Below, piece by piece: positions 35,530 through 45,109 of a DNA stretch of 64,000 nt. The stretch is from the NCBI RefSeq assembly GCF_030272615.1, contig NC_081407.1, positions 147,871,744 through 147,935,743 of the forward strand, given 5' to 3'. The position numbers were made by a program, and so were the translations under genes. The notes below the pieces were generated by a model. The model was not told the origin of the DNA and ran no database searches. It saw only the letters and a list, made by a program, of their open reading frames with translations. The first letter of the stretch is position 1, and every line of letters begins with the position of its first letter. Source of the DNA: Cryptomeria japonica. Lineage: Eukaryota > Streptophyta > Pinopsida > Cupressales > Cupressaceae.

Positions 35530-36828
35530 TCACTTTACTGATTCAGGGATTTCCACCCTTGGTACGGAAACTGGTTCATCATGTGGCTTCACTTTAGATT
35601 TCTTTTTCCAGGTTTTATCCATATCTGCTTGAATGGTTTCAACATCAATCTTCCCTTCAGTGTTGATCGGTATGTCTCTCGATGGATTCTTTCTCAGTCT
35701 ACATGCTCTAGTGGTGTGTCCTAGTTTATTGCAGTGATAGAATACCATTCCAGGTGTTTTCCATGATCCAGTGTTCACATTTCCATTCTTCCTTCTGCAT
35801 GTTGCAGTAGTGTGACTACTACCATGATAGATTAGATAGGTTGCTCTCCAACTGGTTGCCGCTTCACAAAAATTTGACCGATGGCATTGGATTCTGTACT
35901 AGTTTGGGTTCCGTTTCATAGGAGGTTTAGGGACAGCTCCATTGGATCTTGGTGGATAATTCCCTAAGTTGTTCATAACCAACCTGCACTCAAAAGCTAT
36001 ATGCCCAAACTTGTTGCATGTATAAGAGTGACCATTAGATCTACCAGGTATAGCCAAATTGTTTTGAAAATAAGGAAAATTATTGTAAGGTTTTCTCCTA
36101 CATACATTGGCAGTATGTCCTTCCTTAAGATAGTTAAAGCAAACAGGTTTAAACTTTTTCTTACCTTTACTTCCATTGTTGTCCTTAGGTTCCAATTTCT
36201 TCTTCAATGCATCATTCTTGGTTCTAGAGGTCTCTCCTTCCTCGTATCTAGAGAAACCAATTCTAGTGGTATCCTTTGATGGCTTTACCGATTCTAGTTT
36301 TTGTTCTAACTTGACAGCACTCTGATTGAACTTAGCAAGTATTTCTTTTGTCTCGGCAAGTTCCTTCGAAAGAGCATCATTGGTCTTCATCAAGGTTTCA
36401 TTTTGAGAGATAGTTGCATTCAGTTCAGCTTGCATTTCTTCTTTCTCTTCTTTACCCTCCTGTATATAAGTGGTAATGGTACCGATTTCTTGCTTTAATT
36501 TAAAGATCTCATGCTCGTTGTCTTTTACCAAATCTTCAGCTTTTCTCCTGTTTTCCAATTCCTGACTCATCCTGATAGTCAAACCTTCTAACTCCCTCCT
36601 TAAGTTAGTTTTGGATTCATTTAATTTCTCCACTTCTCCAACCAGGGCATCCATGTCTGCTTCATCAGAAGAGCTATTTTTAGTAAGTTCCATCAACCGC
36701 TCAGCAAGCTCTCCTCTCTTGGCTAAAGAGGCTTTAAACTTGATCTTGAGTTCATCATAGGCTCTTTCAGATTCAACCAAACGGTAAGTAAGTTTCCTCA
36801 TGTTGTATTCCCCCATATCTCCTTCCAA
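35530..36828 (-). pseudogene. N4 ORF1, coiled coil plus zinc-knuckle array
   Basis: A single frame of 433 codons with one TAG (35899-35901). Residues 1-210 are a continuous heptad-like coiled coil (ESERAYDELKIKFKASL, NRRKAEDLVKDNEHEIFKLK). Then the motif TTRIGFSRYEEGETS, matching TSGIGFEVGESSG of N1. Knuckles follow: CFNYLKEGHTANVC, SYTCNKFGHIAFEC, YHGSSHTTATC (weak) and FYHCNKLGHTTRAC. The tail is Val/Pro-rich. There is no UBN2 capsid region upstream; ORF1 begins about 25 bases after the primer site. Inferred RNA/DNA-binding gag derivative. Confidence 0.8.
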
Positions 36829-36851
36829 GTGGTTAGACTTGTAGAAAGGTT

Positions 36852-36864
36852 GGCTTTGATACCA
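36852..36864 (-). promoter_or_regulatory. N4 primer-binding site
   Basis: The minus strand reads TGGTATCAAAGCC, two bases inside the LTR, with the same A for G change as the N1 site at 45068. Confidence 0.85.
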
Positions 36865-36866
36865 AT

Positions 36867-37966
36867 TGATATATACTAAGAGGGGGGGTGAATTAGTATG
36901 CCTGAGAATTTTATTAAACTCTTAAACAATTTTCCAGCAAACTGGTGTAGTAGTTTAAACAAAAAACTGGTTAAAACATAAATAATCCAAATAGCAAATA
37001 AAACGTTCACCCACAGAAGAACAATCACCATAACACAAGATATTTTGACGTGGAAACCCAAATGGGAAAAACCACGATGAGTAAAACTCACAAGTCAACT
37101 ATCTACAGAATAGTAACCAGACTGGTTAAGGTCAGACCGGTTAAGGCCTTACAATGTTCTTCACCAGAACAGATCCTGTTAGGAATCTAGATCTCTGTTA
37201 GGAGATAAGTCCTGTTAAAGACTACCCTATTAAAGGATTTCAAATCCACGACTGTGAACCACCTTGTTAGAGGATTTACAATAGGCTTGGATGGGCCTAC
37301 CCGATTAAGGGTTTCAGACTTGTCAAAGATATTAGTAATCAATAAGTGAATGATCTAGATAGTAGCACAAAATGCTTGATTAGATCCTTGACAACTCCTT
37401 GTTAATGCATTCAAGAATTACTTTAGTCTTCTATGCTTTGCACTCTCAATCTCAGTCACGAGATACCTTTCCTCTCAAAGACTCACACATATCAACTTCC
37501 ATTCTATATTTAAAACCCTAGACATGATGTCCTTATATAGGAACTTGTTTTCATGTGGGTCCAATAGGATTAGACAACAATTTCTTAGGTACAATGCATC
37601 TAGACACATTTGGTAACATGACATAGAAACACCACTAAAGTGTCGATGGATGATAACTCATCACACATTACATGTATACTGGTTAATTACATATACCAAT
37701 CACCTGTTAACAAGTGAAAACTGGAAAACTAGATCATAATCGATCTTATCAAAATATTAACTGCTGCTTGGGGTCTTCATTCTGCTTGAGGTCTTCATAC
37801 CACTTGACCGATAAGCTTCTTCTTCAAAACACTGATAGTCTTCAACAAATAAAGACTATACATATAGTACCAGTTAGAACAACTACCAGTTGAGAATAAT
37901 TGATTCATCAAATAAGTGTGTGTCCATCAATGACAATCACAACTAAACATCATCAAAATACCAACA
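36867..37966 (-). repeat. N4 5' LTR
   Basis: 1,100 bp, TGATATATACTAAGAGG to AATACCAACA, followed by TAATT of the K3 target. It carries one copy of the 72-bp unit duplicated in its partner and a short extra GGTTAAGGTCAGACCGGTTA near 37122. Confidence 0.9.
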
Positions 37967-38331
37967 TAATTTATGCATCTCCTTCATATAAGACCTCAAG
38001 CTTCTTCCATATCCCATGTGCAGTTTGAAGTCCCACACATTAGTCATCTTTGAATCAGTCAAAGCATATAGCAATGCTTCCTTAGCCCTTATGTTATGTT
38101 GAACTTCCTTGATCTCATTAGCACTAAGCAGCCTATTCTGATGAACATTGTAAACATTTTTTATAATCTTACAATAATCTTCACCAAGACACTTCATATG
38201 AACTTCCATCTAGTCCTTCCAGATAGTATAATTACTTCCATAAAATATAAGACTCTCCTTCTTAAATAGATAGGTTGCCATCCTAGATCTCCTCGAGTGG
38301 TTAAGCTTCTTCTAAAGGATCTAGTACCACT
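37967..38331 (-). pseudogene. K3 gag, N-terminal part, with degraded primer site
   Basis: Minus-strand UBN2-type gag in shifting frames: EVHMKCLGEDYCKIIKNVYN, KEVQHNIRAKEALLYALTDS, then AHGIWKKLEVLYEGDA just before the N4 insertion. The primer site next to the LTR has decayed to ATCTAGTACCA in plus reading (near 38318). Confidence 0.75.
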
Positions 38332-39308
38332 TGTTGGAAATAGAAAGAAGGAAAACTAAAGGGGGGGGGGGTGAATAATTTATCACCAAATCTTCTCAAT
38401 CAAGCACAATCTCAAATCTGATCAACTGCAGCAAAAAGAAAGATAACAATAATAACAACATACCTAACACTAATATTTTTGACGTAAAAATCTCGGTTAA
38501 GGGAAAAACCACGACGGGAACCTACCCATAATTAAATAATACTCTACAATAGTATGTGTAAATATTACAATGGGGAATGCACATGCATTCAAGCACACTA
38601 CCTAGAGCTCACTCCTCAAATTACAATGACCCAAAAGGCTCTAACCCTTAGAGAAGGTTCACTACCTTACAAAATGATTCATACTACAATCCAAAAAGAG
38701 TGAATTTCAAAAATAGCATCTGCAAATGTCTAATGACAGTTCCAGTTAAGCTCAAATGTCTTCTCTTCACCAATCTTTGGTCTACACACCACACTGAAAG
38801 ATGAATTCACTTGTTCGCACATAAACCACTCTTTGATAGGGCAGACTAAACACCATAATACCTAATTACATGAATATTACACCCATATATATAGATCATC
38901 AACCTTGACTACAAAGTCAGCCGAACCCATAACACCTAATTACAAAATTACATCACATGATACATAAAACAACCATCAAATCAATATAATGATATAGATA
39001 GCATAACATGGACCTAAATCAAATATCCAAATTCTCATCACCACCAGAAATCTCAAAAACACCAACCGCAACATGTCACACCACCAAAATACCACATAAC
39101 ATGAAGAGTATCACCGGATCATGAAAATCATCCAAAAACTCACACAATAATCAATGTGGATCACCAAGACAAATAGGACATGATTAGGAAACACCAACAA
39201 GCACATTAGAACTATTTGCAAAAGCTGCACCAACACCACTTATGTAATTCTTCATTGATCAACATGCTAATGTTCAAGAATACTCAACAATAGCAACTCG
39301 GATAAGAA
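38332..39308 (-). repeat. K3 5' LTR, partial
   Basis: Begins TGTTGGAAATAG next to the gag start, with the G-run GGGGGGGGGGGGTGAATAA and the module TCTCGGTTAAGGGAAAAACC near 38491. It is cut at ACTCGGATAAGAA by K6. The empty site is seen at 10984-10999 (ACTCGGATAAGAAAGATAGC). Confidence 0.8.
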
Positions 39309-39676
39309 TGTTAGAGTAATTGGGTCTTTACTTGATTAATTAAACATTATTTGTTTAATTCTTTAAGTTCCCAATTATCTTTTTACACTTAAGCTAACAT
39401 TAGGTGCATATAATTAATTATTTTAATTAATTATTATGTACAAGCCTAGGGTTTTCCTTTTTAGGGTTTCTTGACCTATTAGAGGTTATTTTTTCTTTTC
39501 ATTGTATTATCTTTCACAATACATTTTTGGTGAATTGGAGCTCTCATATTTTAGAATATTTTTCCTGTGTTTTGTATGTTCTTCAGATTTTGCTTCATTG
39601 TTTCTCCTTGTAACAGGTTATTTGGCTTGCAAAAGATCTACAGGCTACTGTGGGGTTGTATTTCTCAACTCCTATA
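39309..39676 (+). repeat. K6 5' LTR
   Basis: 368 bp from TGTTAGAGTAATTGGG to CAACTCCTATA. The end shows TA where CA is expected. The borders are set by the empty site in K3 on the left and the primer site on the right. Confidence 0.8.
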
Positions 39677-39688
39677 TGGTATCAGAGC
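39677..39688 (+). promoter_or_regulatory. K6 primer-binding site
   Basis: TGGTATCAGAGC directly follows the LTR, perfect for initiator-methionine tRNA. Confidence 0.9.
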
Positions 39689-41046
39689 TCAGATCTGTAG
39701 CTACCTGTTCCTATTTTTTGAGAATTTTGCATTTGAAGCAGATCTAGGGTTTCAGGCCTTTTTTTGTGTGCTTAGGGTTAAGGTTTTTTTCTGAGCATTT
39801 TGGGCCTAAACGAACCTCACCATCGTGCTCAGAAGGCCCAAAAACCCCTATAGTCATATAAAATTTGTCCATTTTTGACCCCTGAGCATCTGGGTGATAT
39901 TTTTTTTCTCCCAGCCAGGCCATATGGCCCTGGTATGCAAATCGAGAATTTTTTTTTGAAAAAATAAAAAAATTGCCTTTTTACGGCATGCAGCCCGAAA
40001 TTTGGATTTTTTAATTTTTTTACAAAAAAATAAAAATAAAAATTTGCAAAGCAAAAAAATAAAAAAATTGCAGAGGAAATGAGGGCGAAAAAAAAAAGTT
40101 TTTTTGGGCTCCAGACCTGACAGTCCAGCGCCGTACGGCCCCTGCGGATTTGTCAGGCCCGGCCCCCATAGGCAGACCCCATTGCTGGCGACCACCTCTA
40201 GCAGCCCCGCCGCAAGCCCCCACAGGCAACCCCCACCACTGGCAACCACCTCCGGCAGCCCCCACCATTGGCGCAAACTGCAGGTAGCCCCCGCTACCGG
40301 TGCAAACCGCAGGCAGCCCCCACCGCCGATGCAAACCTCCGGCGCCCACCGCTCTGGCCCAGTGCCGCTGCCACCTCTGCTCCGCCTAGTCTACTTTGGC
40401 TCTTCTCAGCTTCCCCCTCCACTTGACCAATGCTCCGCTCAACCCAGGCCGCACCACCTCCGCCCGGCCTGAGCCCCACCTTCACCCGGAACACCACCTC
40501 TCTAGTCTTTTTGAGAGGAGGTTGGTTTTTTGGGTCTAGATTGTGCATCCAGAGTCGGATTTTGGTGAACGAATAGGTGTTAGAAAGGTGATTCTGAGCC
40601 GGACCTTGTGGTGGTGGATTTATTTTCTGAATCTACTTTTTAACTATTTTTTTACTAGTCAAAGTCGAGCTTTTTTTTGCACTTTTGGGGCCGTAGAATG
40701 GGCAAACGGACTCCATTTTTCAAAAATGAATAGGCATTGGAAAGCTCTCAGTATGCTCTATTCAGATTTGTGATCTTTTTTCTCATAATTTTCACCAGGT
40801 ACATCAGATATCAATTTGAATTTTTTTTTCTTATGCACTACTTCCTTCTCATTACTATGTACTAGGGTTTGGGTTTCTCTATTATGGGGTTTGTTTTTTT
40901 CTCGCTTTCTATCATTTATATCAGAAATCAAGAACACCTAAACTCGCAAAACAAACAAACCCTTCTAGATCTTCTGTCTATTTTGAAAGATCACATAATA
41001 AAAACAACCAACAAGTAGGTGCAGGTACAAAGTTTTCTTTGTTTTC
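39689..41046 (+). other. K6 leader with A/T runs, GC-rich degenerate repeats and a U-rich tail
   Basis: Poly-A/T runs (39900-40100), then TTTTTTTGGGCTCCAGACCT, then a GC-rich block (40110-40500) holding degenerate 30-40-bp repeats of the type GGCAGCCCCCACCACTGGCG (40180-40345). The plan is the same as in the K5 leader. Open frames on the minus strand here (40349-39854, Gly/Ala/Trp-rich) are by-products of the GC repeats, not genes. Confidence 0.7.
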
Positions 41047-43896
41047 ATGGCAGATCCTTCCGTTGAGTTGTTGACTTCACACAACTATCACACTTGGAAG
41101 CCCCGCATCACGAGGCTTCTCAGGTCACAAGGGTTGTGGGCTTCTTTGGATGACATTCAGCCAGACCTACAACGTCCTTATGAGATTCTTATGCATCGAA
41201 ACAAGCTGGATGAGGCCATGGGTTTGATCTCTTTGCATGTCTCTAACAGTCTTCTATTTCACCTTGATGAGTTGCTTACTCCTTGAGATATGTGGTTGAA
41301 GTTTGATTCTCTCTTCGGGAGGGTCAATGAGATTCGGGCATTACAGATTGAGGCAGAGTTGACTTCTTTGTTACCTGATTCCTTTCCCACCATTGAGAAT
41401 TTTTTGAACAAATTCAAGACTACTAGATATGTTCTTAAGGGATGTGGAAAGAACAAGACTGATACAGAGTGCATTCATTTGATTATTTCAAATCTTCGGG
41501 GTCACTTTTAGTTTTTTGCCTCTGCTTTCTACTCCACCATGGATGGCTTGGGTACTAGTTTCACCATGCCTACCTTTGATGTCTTTTGTGAGCGATTGTC
41601 TTGTGAGTAGTCTCATCTTTCTCAGCTAGATACGCTCTTAGGATCCAAGAACAAAGCATTGGTTGCTCAATCCTCTAAGGAGAAGGAGAAACAGAAGTAG
41701 AAACCGAAGCCAAAGAAGCCTTCTATAGGTAGTGAGAATTCCTCCAAGCCTGCTCCTAAGTCTGATTCAAAACCATTTCCTCCCTAACAAGGGAAATCTT
41801 CACAGTCTGGTGAGTCTTCCTCCAAGACTAAGAAGAAATCATTCGACACTTGCAATTTTTGTGGTAAGGAAGGACATCCAGTTTCCAGGTGTTGGAAATA
41901 ATTAGAGGCTTTAGAGGAAGCCATGCAGCAACATCACATTTCCTCACCTCAGACATCTTCTCCTTCCATAGGGAAAGGTCATGCTCTCACTACTAGAGCT
42001 TCAACCTATGGGTCCACATGGATTCTAGATTCTGGTGCTTCTCACCATATGACACACACTCCACAGTTGGTTACTTCTCTTGCCTCTTGTGGTATTTCAC
42101 AGATTGTAGTAGGTGACTCAGTTCAGCTTTTAGTCTTGGGTTCAGGTTCTATCACTTTGGATGGAGGTACTCTACAGGATGTTCTGGTTGTCCTTGACAT
42201 CTTGATGAACCTCCTATCCATTAATCAGATTTGCCACTCTGGCTCTGGTAAGATAGTTGAGTTCTCACCACATGATGTGGTTATTCGGGACCTCCATGAC
42301 CTTGATTTAGTTGTGGCTTCTGGTAGTGTGGATTCTGCATCTCGTCTCTACATATTTGATGAATTTGAGCCCTCTTTGGGTATAGGTTCATCTCTCATAG
42401 CACATACAGATTCAGTGAGTAAGCTTTGGCATGAGCAAATGGGCCATGTCAATTATAGATATCTTCAGCAGATGAGTACACAGGCACTTGTTCTTGGGCT
42501 CCCACAAATTTCCTGCATTGATGGTGTTTGTCATGGTTGTGTGCTTGTCAAGCATCACAAAGATCCCTTTACGAAGGGAAGAGCCTCTCATTCTTTGGTA
42601 CCCTTGGAGTTGATTCATAGTGACCTCATGTCATTTCCCACTCCTTTTTCAGGGGCTAAGTATGTACTCATGTTTATTGATGACTTCTCCAAATGCACAT
42701 GGGTGTACTTTCTTAAGTACAAGTCTGATGTTTTTGATTCATATCGAATCTTCAAGACATATGTCGAGAAGGAGTCTGGCTGTTCTATTCAGTGGATACG
42801 TACAGATAATGGGGGGGAGTATGTGAATCAGGCTTTCAAATATTTTTGCACTGAGCATGGTTTGCAGCATCAGTTTACTATTCCCTACACCCCTCAACAA
42901 AATGATGTTGCTGAACGCAAGAACAAAACTTTACGGGAGATGGTGAATTGTATGATTCAGTCCAGGTCCATGGATTCATCTTTTTGGGCTGAGGCAATCA
43001 ATTGTGCCAACTATATTTAGAATTAGATGCCTCACAAGGCTATTCGACATATGACTCCTGAGAAGGCTTGGTCTCATGACAAGCCTGATGTTTCTTTTTT
43101 TTGATTATTTGGTAGTGAGGCATGGGCCTTTATTCGTGATGCTCAGAAGAAAGCCATGGAGCGGAAGAGCTGACCACTCATTTTTGTTGGCTACTATGAG
43201 GATGTTAAGGTGTACAGGTTGTTTGATCCTGATTCCAGAGAGGTCCTGTTTCGATGGGATGTTCAGTTTGATGAGCATCTTCCCACAGTGGATACCCCAA
43301 CTCTAGTGTCTACTCCTTTGCCTACTCCGGCCACTGCACCCCTTCAAGATATTTTTGAGGATGATTCTGATGATGGTGTTGATGATCCACCATCCCCACC
43401 CCCACCATCCCCATCTCCACTTGCTCTACCTCAGATGCCCAAGTGGGCTCACCTTACTGTTGTGACGGCAGGTCCTATGGTTGGTGATCCTTCAGATACT
43501 CACCGCACTTGTTCTCATACTATAGGTTCTAGTCTTTTGAGTCATGCTATTTCAGATGATCCTCTGAAGATTTCAAAGGCGACAGGTCACCCTGAATGGT
43601 ATTGTGCTATGGAGGAGGAGTATTCTTCTTTGATGAGGAATCATACTTGGGATCTCTGTCCTCTTCCTAAGCGCAGAAAGATGGTTAGGTGTTGCTAGTT
43701 GTATCGCACTAAATATGTTGTTGATGGTTCCATTGATAAGTACAAAGCATGTCTTGTTGCGAAGGGTTTTTCACAAGTTGAGGGTATTGATTACTCTGAG
43801 ACATTTTCCCTTGTTGCCAAGATGAATTCCATTCGCTTTGTACTATCTCTTGCAGCTTCTCGACATTGGCCTATTTTTCAGATGGATGTGAAGAGC
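41047..43896 (+). pseudogene. K6 gag, protease, integrase and start of reverse transcriptase
   Basis: One frame of 950 codons from ATG 41047 (MADPSVELLTSHNYHTWK). Gag stops at 41284, 41509, 41608, 41698, 41785 and 41899; the knuckle CNFCGKEGHPVSRC near 41850 is perfect. Protease WILDSGASHHMTH (42020-42060). Integrase: WHEQMGHVNYRYLQQM, VCHGCVLVKHHK, LIHSDLMSF, FIDDFSKCTWVYF, IRTDNGGEYVN, DVAERKNKTL; the three catalytic acidic residues are present. Stops at 43018, 43024, 43102, 43171 and 43696. RT begins EWYCAMEEEYSSLMRNHTWD and ends at the break. Confidence 0.85.
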
Positions 43897-44264
43897 ATTT
43901 AGTGCCAATGATGTTCTTGTCTTTTGGTCTAGGGACTAATTCCCAAGTCTTGTTCTTCTCAATTTGTCACAGTTCTTCTTCCATGGCACCCATCCATTCT
44001 TGTCTTTTGCCGGCCTCATTGAATATTTTGGGTTCTACTTCAATCATGAGGCAAAAGTTGACTTGTTCATCATTTCAAGCAAGTCTTCTTCTATTCTACA
44101 CACCATCACTCTTATTTCCTATAATTTTCTCTTCTGGGTGATTCAATTGCACATACCAGTTGGGAGCCTTCTTGGATGCTTCTTCTGGTTTATTTTTTGA
44201 CTAAGCCTCCTCACCTTCATCACCAGAATCATCATACGAGTTTACCTATGGTTGACCTCCTTTA
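43897..44264 (-). pseudogene. K7 integrase-RT linker and RT N-terminus
   Basis: Reading the minus strand from 44264: an acidic linker (SGDEGEEA), NWYVQLNHPEEKIIGNKSDGV, then MGAMEEEL and KNKTWELVPRPKDKNIIGTK, the standard entry to copia RT. Several nonsense codons. The plus-strand open frames here are shadows. Confidence 0.8.
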
Positions 44265-45065
44265 TGTTGGCATATGCACACTCCAATGAGATATTATATG
44301 TGATTGAAGGTTTTGTCATTGATGGAAACCTTACAATCCTATGGCACCAACAAAGGCATTATACAGAAATCAACAGATCACACTCTACACCGACACTCAG
44401 GACACCGGCACCAGCACAAAGAAAAGAAGTATACAAGCACAGAGGCTGACAGGATTTTGTTATATTATATTTTGTTTATTATTGTAAAAACTTTGTAAGC
44501 CGACTTGGCAAATTGTAAAATGACTCTTATATATAAAAGAGATCATTGTAGACATTTGTAATATGTAAGGAAGCAATAAAAAGGAAAAATATTAGGTAAA
44601 CCTATTATGCGAAATATAGGCTAAGGGTTTATGTAAGAAGTAGAGCAGCAACTGGTACTAGATCATGCATTATAGATGCTATTGTAAAGCAATACAAGAT
44701 ATTGGATTTGTATAATCCTCATTGTAAGTCAGTGAGACTTCCCATTGAGCAGTGAGCTCTAGGCAGTTGGCCTTCCTGCATGTGCAGGCCCCTATTGTAA
44801 GTAATATTCTCTTATTGGCCAGTGAGTGAATATTGTGGGTCACAAATCCCACCAAGCTTTTTCCCACGCCGGGTTTCCTTATTAAAACCTTGTGTTATGG
44901 TGTGCTTTTCATGTGGATGTTCTTAATTCTGTTCATTGGATTATTTATTGCATACCGGTACACTATTATAATATGTTCTGCATATTTTAATTTAAGAAAT
45001 TCTACTCACCGTCAGATACTAATTCACCTCCCCCCCCCCTCTCAGTATCTGTGGGATTCCTAACA
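44265..45065 (+). repeat. N1 5' LTR
   Basis: 801 bp. TATATAAAAG at 44530-44539, an AATAAA at 44574-44579, the TGCATGTGCAGGCCCC stretch at 44778, the module CCCACGCCGGGTTTCC at 44862, the C-tract ACCTCCCCCCCCCCTCTCAG at 45026, and TGGGATTCCTAACA at the end. Confidence 0.95.
44530..44539 (+). promoter_or_regulatory. N1 LTR TATA box
   Basis: TATATAAAAG within TTATATATAAAAGAG, conserved at the same place in the 3' LTR (50363-50374) and in N2 on the minus strand (near 58623-58635). Confidence 0.6.
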
Positions 45066-45067
45066 AT

Positions 45068-45079
45068 TGGTATCAAAGC
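45068..45079 (+). promoter_or_regulatory. N1 primer-binding site
   Basis: TGGTATCAAAGC, the initiator-methionine tRNA complement with one change (G to A at position 9), two bases after the LTR. N4 has the same variant. Confidence 0.9.
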
Positions 45080-45109
45080 CTAGTCCTCTATTTTTAGAAG
45101 CCTAACAGC

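Larger units (their letters stand above)
15465..37966 (-). mobile_element. N4: divergent pol-less LTR element, split by the K4 complex
   Basis: 5' LTR 36867-37966, primer site 36852-36864, ORF1 36828-35530, ORF2 from 35069 running into the K4 insertion at 32266, 3' remainder 17318-16623, 3' LTR 15465-16622. Without K4 and K5 it is about 7.55 kb. The two LTRs are the same family (TGATATATACTAAGAGG against TGATGAATACTAAGAGG at one end, AAAATACCAACA at the other) and are unlike the 0.8-kb LTR of N1, N2 and N3. No pol domain is present in either half, although the segment lost at the K4 junction cannot be excluded. Confidence 0.8.
10641..39308 (-). mobile_element. K3: copia element split by N4 (and, inside N4, K4 and K5)
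   Basis: The 3' half is 10641-15464 and the 5' half is 37967-39308. The gag frame rejoins across the N4 insertion: EVLYEGDA on the right side continues into SLKGKYDKLNMGEDE on the left, with TAACT (15460-15464) and TAATT (37967-37971) as a near-perfect 5-bp target duplication. Both LTRs are themselves interrupted, the 3' one by K2 and the 5' one by K6. It is the oldest element in the stack. Confidence 0.85.
39309..43896 (+). mobile_element. K6: copia element, 5' part, fused head to head with K7
   Basis: 5' LTR 39309-39676, primer site, a 1.36-kb leader, and one gag-PR-IN-RT frame to 43896 with about eleven stops and no frameshift. It breaks off in RT immediately after FQMDVKS, where sequence from K7 starts on the opposite strand. 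The rest of RT, RNase H and the 3' LTR are absent. It is close to K5 in gag-pol layout. Confidence 0.85.

Noticed and set aside
39854-40349. Minus-strand open frames rich in Gly, Ala and Trp
   Set aside because: They follow the GC-rich degenerate repeats of the K6 leader. No ATG context, homology or partner gene supports them.
45068-45079. tRNA-like sequence next to LTRs
   Set aside because: Only the 12-13 bases complementary to the initiator-tRNA 3' end are present; these are primer sites, not tRNA genes.
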